Under the pieces are notes generated by a model. It saw only the letters and a list, made by a program, of their open reading frames with translations. It searched no databases and was not told the origin of the DNA. This document shows positions 1 to 6,290 of a stretch of 11,117 nucleotides of DNA, in pieces (positions within the stretch are counted from its first letter, which is position 1; the number at the start of each line of letters is the position of its first letter). The DNA is from Reyranella sp. (GTDB lineage Bacteria; Pseudomonadota; Alphaproteobacteria; Reyranellales; Reyranellaceae), in NCBI GenBank assembly GCA_016780605.1, contig JADHLS010000087.1, positions 1-11,117 on the forward strand, written 5' to 3'. Position numbers and translations under genes: made by a program.

Positions 1-32
1 GGAGGCCGCGAAGCGGCCGTCTCGAAGCATGG
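1..32 (+). repeat. REP-like palindromic repeat, copy 1 (cut by window edge)
   Basis: The bases read GGA, then a 6-bp stem GGCCGC (4-9), loop GAA (10-12), stem GCGGCC (13-18), then GTCTCGAAG and a CATGG-like tail. The same plan occurs twice more in this window (4117-4162 and, inverted, 4181-4224), with different stem bases that still pair. It sits immediately downstream of the dgt stop codon, in a gap whose left side is outside the window. Dispersed intergenic palindromes of this kind are common in alphaproteobacterial genomes. It could affect transcript ends, but no T-tract follows, so I do not call it a terminator. Confidence 0.75.
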
Positions 33-44
33 CAACGCGAGGGC

Positions 45-1232
45 CTAATTGTACAAATCAAACAGCCGCCGATGCTCGTCCATCGCGTACCGGTCGGTCA
101 TGCCGGCGATGTAGTCGGCGACGACGCGGGCGCGGGCGGCCCGCTCGGCGGCCTCGGCGCGTTCGCGCCAGGGCGGCGGCAGGCAGTTGGGCTCTGCGAA
201 CAGGATGCCGAACAGGTCCATGACCACGCGGCGGGCCTTGGAGTGCGAGCGGTTGAGATGCCAGTGCTCGTACATGCGGCCATAGAGGAACTTCTTCACC
301 GTGCGGTCGGTCTCGGCCATGCGCTCGGAGAAGGCGACGACCGGCCGGCCGAGCGCGCGGATGTCGGCGACCGACATCGGCTTCGCGTCGGCGAGCCGCC
401 GCCGGGTCTCGGCCATGACGTCCTCGACCATGGCGTTGATCACGCGTCGCACGGCCTCGTGGATCAGCCGCGTCTCGTCGATACCGGGATACTTGTCCGC
501 CACCAGCGCGAACATGGTGCCGACCAGCGGCAGCTCCATGAGGTCGGCGACGCGGAACAGGCCGGCGCGCAGGCCATCGTCGATGTCATGGTTGTTGTAG
601 GCGATGTCGTCACTCAGTGCCGCCACCTGCGCCTCGGGCCCGGCATGGCCCTCGAGCTCGAGATCGTGGTCCCGGCAATACTCGACGATAGCCGCGGGGA
701 GATCGGCCAGCGTGCGGCCGTCCTTGAGCAGCGGACCGTTGTGCTTCACCGCCCCTTCCAGCGTCTCCCAGGTGAGGTTGAGACCATTGAACTCGGCGTA
801 GCGCTCCTCGAGCTTGGTCAGGATGCGCAGCGTCTGGGCGTTGTGGTCGAAGCCGCCGAACGGCTTCATCGCCGCGTGCAGCGCCTCCTCGCCGGCATGG
901 CCGAACGGCGTGTGGCCGAGATCGTGCGCCAGCGCCACGGCCTCGCCGAGATCCTCGTCGAGGCGCAGCGAGCGGCAGATGGTGCGGGCGATCTGCGCCA
1001 CCTCCAGCGAATGCGTAAGGCGCGTGCGATAATGATCGCCCTCATGGAAGACGAAGACCTGCGTCTTGTGCTTCAGGCGGCGGAATGCCGTCGAATGGAT
1101 GATGCGGTCGCGGTCGCGCTGGAAGGGGCTGCGGCTGGGATCCTCGGGCTCGCGATGCAGCCGGCCGCGGCTCTGCCACGGCAGCGTGGCGTACGGCGCC
1201 AGGGTCTCGCGTCGCCACAACTGCTCGGCCAC
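45..1232 (-). CDS. dgt: Deoxyguanosinetriphosphate triphosphohydrolase-like protein (HD domain)
   Basis: The 395-residue protein belongs to the dNTP triphosphohydrolase branch of the HD superfamily. Members hydrolyse dNTPs to deoxynucleoside plus triphosphate and help control cytoplasmic dNTP pools. The HD metal ligands are visible: His74 in RLTHS, His103-Asp104 in LAHDLGHTPFGHAGE, and Asp209 in LSDDIAYNNHDIDD. Further family marks are DRDRIIHSTAFRRLKHKTQV (residues 40-59), GGFDHNAQTLRIL (126-138) and the C-terminal DRYAMDEHRRLFDLYN. The length matches the shorter bacterial 'Dgt-like' class rather than E. coli Dgt (about 505 residues). The start is GTG, supported by GAGGAGG seven bases upstream and by the usual N-terminus (APYA near residue 12). 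It is the last gene of a terC-usp-dgt run, 67 bp after usp. Exact substrate preference of this class cannot be read from sequence. Confidence 0.95.
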   Translation of the reverse strand: MAEQLWRRETLAPYATLPWQSRGRLHREPEDPSRSPFQRDRDRIIHSTAFRRLKHKTQVFVFHEGDHYRTRLTHSLEVAQIARTICRSLRLDEDLGEAVALAHDLGHTPFGHAGEEALHAAMKPFGGFDHNAQTLRILTKLEERYAEFNGLNLTWETLEGAVKHNGPLLKDGRTLADLPAAIVEYCRDHDLELEGHAGPEAQVAALSDDIAYNNHDIDDGLRAGLFRVADLMELPLVGTMFALVADKYPGIDETRLIHEAVRRVINAMVEDVMAETRRRLADAKPMSVADIRALGRPVVAFSERMAETDRTVKKFLYGRMYEHWHLNRSHSKARRVVMDLFGILFAEPNCLPPPWRERAEAAERAARARVVADYIAGMTDRYAMDEHRRLFDLYN

Positions 1233-1239
1233 CGGCGAA

Positions 1240-1246
1240 CCTCCTC
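1240..1246 (-). promoter_or_regulatory. Shine-Dalgarno of dgt, supports a GTG start
   Basis: The minus strand reads GAGGAGG seven bases before the GTG at 1232-1230. No in-frame ATG with a comparable site lies near, so this site decides the dgt start. Confidence 0.8.
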
Positions 1247-1299
1247 GAGGGTGCGGCGCGGTTTTACGCTGTCAGCGGCCCCGCAACAACCGAGGGTGC

Positions 1300-1731
1300 C
1301 TATTTCACGAGTGTGACGGGCACCTTGGCGTGGGCGATCACGTCCTGGGCGACCGAGCCCAGCAGCACACCGGCCAGTCCGGTGTGGCCGCGCGTGCCGA
1401 TCACGACCAGACCGGCGCCCAGCTTCTTGACGAAGTCGTTCACGATCTCGCCCTGCCGGCCGACGCCGATATGAACCTTGGCATCGACCCCGGCTTTCTT
1501 GGCGACGGCAACCGCGGTCTCCAATCCCTTCTGGCCTTCCTCGCGATGGTGCGCGTCGATCTGGTCGCGCGGAACGAACGAAGAGATGGCGCCGCCGAGA
1601 TTGGGTTGCACGTTGAGCAGGTGCAGCTCGTCGGCGAGACCGGCCGCGACCAGCTGGGCGGCGTGGGCGACGGCGCGGTCCGACGTACCCGAGCCGTCGA
1701 CGGCGACCAGGATTGCCTTCATCTTCGCCAT
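1300..1731 (-). CDS. Universal stress protein, UspA family
   Basis: This is a single-domain, 143-residue Usp protein, cytoplasmic and normally dimeric. Family members bind ATP or other nucleotides and are induced by stress; the biochemical role is usually unknown. The N-terminal strand reads KAILVAVDGSGTSDRAV (5-21), the typical VAVDGS start. The ATP-binding signature G-2x-G-9x-G-S is intact at Gly112, Gly115, Gly125 and Ser126 (IGTRGHTGLAGVLLGS), so this is probably an ATP-binding member. GGAAGGAG at 1740-1747, eight bases upstream, supports the ATG at 1731; a second ATG three codons in (1722) is a possible alternative. The start lies 5 bp after the TerC stop codon, and the ribosome binding site overlaps the end of terC, so the two are co-transcribed and probably translationally coupled. 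A longer open frame running upstream through terC is a shadow. Confidence 0.95.
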   Translation of the reverse strand: MAKMKAILVAVDGSGTSDRAVAHAAQLVAAGLADELHLLNVQPNLGGAISSFVPRDQIDAHHREEGQKGLETAVAVAKKAGVDAKVHIGVGRQGEIVNDFVKKLGAGLVVIGTRGHTGLAGVLLGSVAQDVIAHAKVPVTLVK

Positions 1732-1736
1732 GGCGG

Positions 1737-2462
1737 CTACTCCTTCCGTCCGCCGGCCGCGAGATCGACCGGCTCGTCGTGCTTCTTCGCCTTGGCGCGC
1801 CGCTGCAGCCAGTAGCCGACGACGACGACCAGCACCGCACCGCCGATCTCGAAGATCATCTGGGCGTTCGGCAGGCGGGCGGCGAGCCACGCCGCGTAGG
1901 TCGGATCGGTCGCGATGACCTCGCCCGCGATCCAGCCCAGCAGGGCGCCGCCGGCGATGACGATGATCGGGAAGCGATTGAGCAGAAGCATGATCAACGT
2001 CGCGCCGAAGATGATCAGCGGAATGCTGATGACGAGGCCAAGAACGATGAGCACGACATTGCCGTGCGCCGCCGCGGCGATGGCGATGGCATTGTCCAGA
2101 CTCATCACGGCGTCGGCGATGACGATGGTGCGGACCGCTCCCCACAGCGACCCGGCCGCCTTGACCCCGTCTTCCCCTTCCTCCTCGCCCTGCACCAGCT
2201 TGGTGCCGATCCACAGCAGCAGGAGCCCGCCGACCAGCTTGAGGTAGCCAACTTTGAGCAGCTGATCGATGACCAGCACGAAGATGATGCGCAGCACGAT
2301 GGCGAGCGCGCTGCCGATCACGATGGCGGGCTTCTGGTGGCGCTTGTCGAGGTTGCGGCAGGCCAGCGCGATGACCAGCGCGTTGTCGCCCGACAGGATG
2401 ATATTGACGATGATGATCTGAAGCAGGCCGCTCCAGAAGGCGGGCGTTAGCTCGATTCCCAT
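1737..2462 (-). CDS. TerC family integral membrane protein (YjbE-like), probable metal ion exporter
   Basis: This 241-residue protein has about seven hydrophobic segments (roughly 11-30, 47-68, 72-90, 108-130, 135-160, 164-184, 203-222) and a charged C-terminal tail (RRAKAKKHDE). Two internally related acidic motifs mark the TerC family: SGDNALVIA (24-32) and SLDNAIAIA (121-129). Each places Asp-Asn inside a membrane helix, where TerC proteins are thought to bind a cation. Several bacterial TerC proteins export Mn(II); others are linked to tellurite resistance or metalation of secreted proteins. The short acidic loop QGEEEGEDG (91-99) lies between helices 3 and 4. The ATG at 2462 has only a weak, distant CGGAG (11 bp spacing). 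The gene leads the minus-strand run and is divergent from gpt. I could not match the leader to the yybP-ykoY Mn riboswitch that often precedes TerC genes. The family is certain; the transported ion is not. Confidence 0.92.
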   Translation of the reverse strand: MGIELTPAFWSGLLQIIIVNIILSGDNALVIALACRNLDKRHQKPAIVIGSALAIVLRIIFVLVIDQLLKVGYLKLVGGLLLLWIGTKLVQGEEEGEDGVKAAGSLWGAVRTIVIADAVMSLDNAIAIAAAAHGNVVLIVLGLVISIPLIIFGATLIMLLLNRFPIIVIAGGALLGWIAGEVIATDPTYAAWLAARLPNAQMIFEIGGAVLVVVVGYWLQRRAKAKKHDEPVDLAAGGRKE

Positions 2463-2543
2463 GTTCCCGCAGACTCCGTCCCTGTTATTCCTGCGCGGCC
2501 CGACAAGCGGTCTTCATTGCGTCGGTCGAAGGTGTTAGTGCAG

Positions 2544-2585
2544 CGTCTGCCGGGGAGCAAGCCCAACCGGACCCGGCAGGAGACG
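2544..2585 (+). promoter_or_regulatory. Leader hairpin overlapping the gpt ribosome binding site
   Basis: An imperfect inverted repeat pairs CGTCT-GCCGGG (2544-2554) with CCCGGC (2572-2577) and AGACG (2581-2585), leaving AGG (2578-2580) as a 3-base bulge and a 17-base loop. An alternative pairing, CTGCCGGG (2547-2554) with CCCGGCAG (2572-2579), gives eight uninterrupted pairs. The gpt Shine-Dalgarno AGGAG (2578-2582) lies within the 3' arm, ten bases before the ATG. The structure could therefore gate translation. No class of riboswitch is assigned; folding was judged by eye. Confidence 0.45.
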
Positions 2586-2592
2586 AAATCGC

Positions 2593-3096
2593 ATGGCGAG
2601 CAGCACGGGATACAACAAGATGTTTCCCGTCTCGTGGACGGAACTTCATCGTGATGCGCGCGCCCTGGCGTGGCGGCTGGCCGATCTCGGACCGTTCAAG
2701 GGGCTGGTGGCCATCACCCGCGGCGGGCTGGTTCCGGCCGCCATCGTCGCCCGCGAATTGAACCTGCGGCTGATCGACACGATCTGCTCCTCGACCTACG
2801 ACCGCATGGCGCGCGGCGCCAAGGTCGAGCTGCTGAAGGGCACTTTGGCCGAGAAGGACCAGGGCGAGGGCTGGCTGATCGTCGACGATCTCGTCGACAC
2901 TGGCGTCACCGCGCGGGCCGTGCGCGCCCTGCTGCCGAAGGCGCATTTCGCCACGGTCTATGCCAAGCCCGCCGGGCGGCCGACCGTCGACAGCTTCATC
3001 ACCGAGGTGAGCCAGGACACCTGGATCCTGTTCCCCTGGGACCAGGAGGCGGTGATGGCCAAGACCATCGTTGAGCTGAAAGGGAGCCAGGCATGA
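2593..3096 (+). CDS. gpt: Xanthine/guanine phosphoribosyltransferase
   Basis: The 167-residue protein is a type I phosphoribosyltransferase that salvages xanthine, guanine or hypoxanthine with PRPP to give the nucleoside monophosphate. The PRPP-binding loop is [12 protein letters not shown] (96-107). Other features shared with E. coli Gpt are [19 protein letters not shown] (41-59), [16 protein letters not shown] (115-130) and the purine-site segment [10 protein letters not shown] (141-150). It is slightly longer than E. coli Gpt (152 residues), with about ten extra N-terminal residues. A second Met at residue 10 is a possible alternative start, but the first ATG has AGGAG ten bases upstream. 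The stop codon overlaps the next gene's start (ATGA at 3093-3096). It is divergent from terC across 130 bp. Confidence 0.95.
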   Translation: MASSTGYNKMFPVSWTELHRDARALAWRLADLGPFKGLVAITRGGLVPAAIVARELNLRLIDTICSSTYDRMARGAKVELLKGTLAEKDQGEGWLIVDDLVDTGVTARAVRALLPKAHFATVYAKPAGRPTVDSFITEVSQDTWILFPWDQEAVMAKTIVELKGSQA

Positions 3097-4109
3097 AATG
3101 CTGGGTCCTGCCCTCGCCCAAGGGCATCGATTCGCTGAGCCTGGTCGAGCGGCCGGATCCGGCGCCGGGTCCGCGCCAGGTGCTGGTGCGGGTGCGGGCC
3201 ACCTCGCTCAACTATCGCGACCTGATCACCGTCGAAGGCGCATCGGCGCGCGCCGCGCCCAAGCCCGATCTGATCCCGTTGTCGGACGGCGCCGGCGAGG
3301 TCGTGGCGGTCGGCGCCGGAGTCACGCGGGTAAAGGCAGGCGACCGGGTCGCCGGGTGCTTCATGCAGCGATGGGTCGGCGGCGCGATCGACGAGGCCGC
3401 CCAGATGTCGGCCATGGGTGGCGCCATCGATGGCATGCTGACCGAGCTCGCGGTGCTGGAGGAGGATGGCGTCGTCAAGCTGCCGGCCCGGCTTTCCTTC
3501 GAGGAAGGCGCGACCTTGCCCTGTGCCGGCGTCACGGCGTGGCACGCGCTCGTCGAGATCGGCGACATCAAGTCGGGCGACACCGTGTTGGTTCTGGGCT
3601 CGGGCGGCGTGTCGATCTTCGCCTTGCAGTTCGCCAAACTCTGCGGCGCGCGGGTGATCGCGACCTCGGGCTCGAAGGAAAAAGCCGAGCGGCTGAAGCA
3701 GATGGGGGCCGAGGCGGTGATCGACTATCGCGCCACGCCTGACTGGGACAAGGAAGTGCTGAAGGCGACGGACGGCCGCGGCGTCGACATCACGGTCGAG
3801 GTCGGTGGCGCCGGCACGCTGCCGCGCTCCTTCATGGCGACGCGCATCGCCGGCCGCATCGCCGTGATCGGCCTGCTGACCGGCGCCGGCGCCGAGGTCG
3901 ATCCCATGCCGATCCTGCGGCGCAATCTGCGAGTCCAGGGGCTCTATGTCGGCAACAGGCAGATGTTCGAGGCCATGAACCGCGCGATCGCAGCGGACCG
4001 TCTAAAACCTGTCATCGACAAGGTGTTTCCTTTCGCCCAGGCGAAGGACGCCTTCCGGCACATGAAGAGCCAGCAACACTTCGGCAAGATCGTCATTTCA
4101 CATGGTTAA
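3093..4109 (+). CDS. MDR-superfamily NAD(P)-dependent oxidoreductase, zinc-free type
   Basis: The 338-residue protein has the medium-chain dehydrogenase plan: a GroES-like catalytic domain (about 1-130) and a Rossmann domain with [17 protein letters not shown] (166-182). The N-terminal [10 protein letters not shown] (35-44) is the quinone-oxidoreductase-type form; the Cys that ligates catalytic zinc in true alcohol dehydrogenases is absent there and the structural four-Cys zinc lobe is missing. It is therefore probably a zinc-independent reductase or dehydrogenase acting on enones, quinones or small alcohols; the substrate is unknown. After the second Rossmann strand comes ATSGSKEK (190-197), a Ser/Lys-rich pattern without an acidic residue that suggests NADPH. 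AGGGAG at 3081-3086 lies six bases upstream of the ATG, and the start overlaps the gpt stop by four bases, implying translational coupling. No functional link to purine salvage is known to me. Confidence 0.9.
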   Translation: MKCWVLPSPKGIDSLSLVERPDPAPGPRQVLVRVRATSLNYRDLITVEGASARAAPKPDLIPLSDGAGEVVAVGAGVTRVKAGDRVAGCFMQRWVGGAIDEAAQMSAMGGAIDGMLTELAVLEEDGVVKLPARLSFEEGATLPCAGVTAWHALVEIGDIKSGDTVLVLGSGGVSIFALQFAKLCGARVIATSGSKEKAERLKQMGAEAVIDYRATPDWDKEVLKATDGRGVDITVEVGGAGTLPRSFMATRIAGRIAVIGLLTGAGAEVDPMPILRRNLRVQGLYVGNRQMFEAMNRAIAADRLKPVIDKVFPFAQAKDAFRHMKSQQHFGKIVISHG

Positions 4110-4116
4110 CGTCCAA

Positions 4117-4162
4117 CCTCATCCTGAGGAGCGCCGCGCAGCGGCGCGTCTCGAAGGATGGG
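4117..4162 (+). repeat. REP-like palindromic repeat, copy 2 (left arm of an inverted pair)
   Basis: This copy starts eight bases after the MDR gene's stop. It begins with the small palindrome CCTCATCCTGAGG, then GGA, a 7-bp stem GCGCCGC (4131-4137), loop GCA and stem GCGGCGC (4141-4147), then GTCTCGAAGGATGGG. It aligns over nearly its full length with the reverse complement of 4181-4224. Differences are concentrated in the internal stem, where pairing is kept. Confidence 0.85.
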
Positions 4163-4180
4163 GCAGACAAGGTGCTCGAT

Positions 4181-4224
4181 CCCACCCTTCGAGACGCGGC
4201 CTGCGGCCGCTCCTCAGGGTGAGG
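4181..4224 (-). repeat. REP-like palindromic repeat, copy 3 (right arm, inverted)
   Basis: Read on the minus strand, this is CCTCACCCTGAGGA, stem GCGGCC, loop GCA, stem GGCCGC, then GTCTCGAAGGGTGGG. It faces copy 2 across an 18-base spacer, so one strand could fold either into two small hairpins or into one long hairpin of about 44 bp. It lies just upstream of the aldolase/SDR ribosome binding site, so it is probably within or close to that operon's leader. Confidence 0.85.
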
Positions 4225-4232
4225 TAGGGATT

Positions 4233-4239
4233 GAAGGAG
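4233..4239 (+). promoter_or_regulatory. Shine-Dalgarno that fixes the aldolase/SDR start
   Basis: GAAGGAG lies five bases before the ATG at 4245. The frame stays open upstream to an ATG at 4158, but those 29 codons run through the palindromic repeat and show no family similarity, so this site decides the start. Confidence 0.8.
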
Positions 4240-4244
4240 CAACA

Positions 4245-6281
4245 ATGCAGAACCTCTGGTCCGACAGTGACGCCAGGGCCGCGATCGCCCAACACGCCGC
4301 CAAGGGCATCGGCGAGGACCTGGCGCTGCGCGTCTACACCACGCGCCTGCTGGGCGGCGAGCCGAAGCTGGTGCTGCATGGCGGCGGCAACACCTCGGTG
4401 AAGACCAAGGTCGCCGACATCACCGGCGCGCCGGTCGAGGTGCTGTGCGTCAAGGGCAGTGGCTGGGACATGGGCACCATCGAGGCGCCCGGGCTGCCGG
4501 CGGTGCGGCTTGAGCCGTTGCGCGAGCTGGTCGGGCTGCAGGCGCTGTCGGACGAAGACATGGTCAATGTCCAGCGCTGCAACCTTCTGGACAGCAAGTC
4601 GCCCAATCCGTCGGTCGAGACGCTGCTGCATGCCTTCCTGCCGCACAAGTTCATCGACCACACGCATTCCAATGCAGTGCTGGCGCTGACCGACCAGCCC
4701 GACGGCGAGGCGCTGGCCGCGGATGTCTATGGCAAGCGCGCGGCACTCGTGCCCTACGTCATGCCGGGCTTCGCATTGGCCAAGAAGACCAACGAGATCG
4801 CACGGAAGAATCCCGACGTCGAAGGGCTGATCCTGCTGAAGCACGGCATCTTCTCGATGGGCGCGACAGCGGAAGAAGCCTATGTGCGCATGATCGACCT
4901 CGTCACGCTGGCCGAGAAGCGGCTGGCCAAAGCGACGCGCAAGATCTTCCCGGGTGCGACGCTGACCGAGAAGATCGCCGCAGTAGCCGATGTCGCGCCG
5001 ATCCTGCGCGGGCTGATCTCGCTGCCGACCAAGGACGGGGGACGCGAGGCGGCGCAGCGCTTCGTGTTGGAGTTCCGCACCAACCCCGAGATCCTGGCCT
5101 ATGTCGGCGGCAAGGAGATTGCTCGCTACAGCCAGCAGGGGCCGGTGACGCCCGACCACGCCATCCGCACCAAGGGCGTGCCGCTGGTCGTGCCGGCGCC
5201 CGAGGCCGGGAAGCTCGACGCGTTCAAGCAGGGCGCCAAGGCTGCGCTCGACAAGTTCGGCGCGAACTATCACGCCTATTTCCAACGCCACAACGTGCGC
5301 CAGATGCCGAGCAAGAAGGAGCTCGATCCGATGCCGCGGGTCGTTCTGGTGCCCGGTCTCGGCCTGTTCGGCATCGGCAACACATCGAAGGACGCCAAGA
5401 TCGCGGCCGATCTCGCGGAGACGACGGTCGAGGTCGTGGCCGACGCCGAGCGGCTCGGCACTTACGAGTGCATCCCCGAGCCCGACATCTTCGACATCGA
5501 GTACTGGTCGCTGGAGCAGGCCAAGCTCGGCGCGGCCGCCGAGAAGCCGCTGGCGCGGCGCATCGCCGTCGTGACCGGTGGCGCCTCCGGCATCGGTGCG
5601 GCGACGGCAGCCGCACTCGCCAGGGAAGGCGCCGAGGTGGCCGTGCTCGATCGCGAGGTCGCCCAGGTGAAGGGCTTCGCCATCGCCTGCGACGTCACCA
5701 AGCCTGCCGAGGTGCGCGCCGCGTTCGACAAGGTTGCGGCGACCTATGGCGGCGTCGACATCGTCGTCTCCAACGCCGGCGCCGCCTGGCAGGGCCGCAT
5801 CGGCGACGTCGATGACAAGGTCCTGCGCGAGAGCTTCGAGCTGAACTTCTGGGCGCACCAAAGCGTGGCGCAGAACGCCGTGCGCATCATGCGCACGCAG
5901 GGGCTCGGCGGCTGCCTGCTGTTCAACGCCTCCAAGCAGGCGGTGAATCCGGGGCCCGACTTCGGGCCCTACGGCCTCCCGAAGGCCGCGACGCTGTTCC
6001 TCAGCCGCCAATACGCCCTCGACCACGGCGGCGACGGCATCCGCTCCAATGCCGTCAATGCCGACCGCATCCGCTCGGGCCTGCTGACCGACGAGATGAT
6101 CGCCAAGCGGTCGAAGGCGCGCGGGCTCAGCGAAGCGGACTACATGGGCGGCAACCTGCTGGGGCTCGAGGTGACGGCGGCGGATGTGGCGCAGGCCTTC
6201 GTTTCGCTGGCCAAGGCGAGCAAGACGACGGGAGCTGTGGTCACCGTCGATGGCGGTAATATCGCGGCAGCCCTGCGATAG
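4245..6281 (+). CDS. Bifunctional class II aldolase / short-chain dehydrogenase
   Basis: The 678-residue protein fuses a class II aldolase/adducin domain (about 1-400) to a classical SDR (about 437-678), as in the rhamnulose-phosphate-aldolase-like/YuxG group. Aldolase marks are LHGGGNTSVK (44-53), KGSGWDMG (70-77), the HTHSN segment with His139 and His141, and LLKHG with His200, the likely zinc ligands. The SDR half has VTGGASGIG (443-451), Asp469 after the second strand (favours NAD), SNAGAA (509-514), Ser563 in FNASK, and the catalytic Tyr576-x-x-x-Lys580 (YGLPK). The C-terminus GAVVTVDGGNIAAAL is typical of SDRs. Family members split a ketose (often phosphorylated) to dihydroxyacetone-type and aldehyde products while the SDR oxidises or reduces an aldehyde or alcohol; this substrate is unknown. 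It leads a plus-strand operon: its stop codon abuts the next gene's AGGAGG. The true start is 4245, not the upstream ATG at 4158. Confidence 0.92.
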   Translation: MQNLWSDSDARAAIAQHAAKGIGEDLALRVYTTRLLGGEPKLVLHGGGNTSVKTKVADITGAPVEVLCVKGSGWDMGTIEAPGLPAVRLEPLRELVGLQALSDEDMVNVQRCNLLDSKSPNPSVETLLHAFLPHKFIDHTHSNAVLALTDQPDGEALAADVYGKRAALVPYVMPGFALAKKTNEIARKNPDVEGLILLKHGIFSMGATAEEAYVRMIDLVTLAEKRLAKATRKIFPGATLTEKIAAVADVAPILRGLISLPTKDGGREAAQRFVLEFRTNPEILAYVGGKEIARYSQQGPVTPDHAIRTKGVPLVVPAPEAGKLDAFKQGAKAALDKFGANYHAYFQRHNVRQMPSKKELDPMPRVVLVPGLGLFGIGNTSKDAKIAADLAETTVEVVADAERLGTYECIPEPDIFDIEYWSLEQAKLGAAAEKPLARRIAVVTGGASGIGAATAAALAREGAEVAVLDREVAQVKGFAIACDVTKPAEVRAAFDKVAATYGGVDIVVSNAGAAWQGRIGDVDDKVLRESFELNFWAHQSVAQNAVRIMRTQGLGGCLLFNASKQAVNPGPDFGPYGLPKAATLFLSRQYALDHGGDGIRSNAVNADRIRSGLLTDEMIAKRSKARGLSEADYMGGNLLGLEVTAADVAQAFVSLAKASKTTGAVVTVDGGNIAAALR

Positions 6282-6290
6282 GAGGAAATC

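Noticed and set aside
72..1316. A 414-codon open frame on the plus strand
   Set aside because: It is the antisense of dgt, whose HD motifs and ribosome binding site are clear; the plus-strand translation has no recognisable domain.
2463..2592. yybP-ykoY manganese riboswitch ahead of the TerC gene
   Set aside because: I looked on the minus strand for the conserved GGGGAGUA-type core and its partner and did not find it; the only GGGGAG lies on the plus strand, in the gpt leader.
4158..4244. Upstream start for the aldolase/SDR
   Set aside because: The 29 extra codons lie in repeat sequence and the ribosome binding site at 4233-4239 points to the ATG at 4245.
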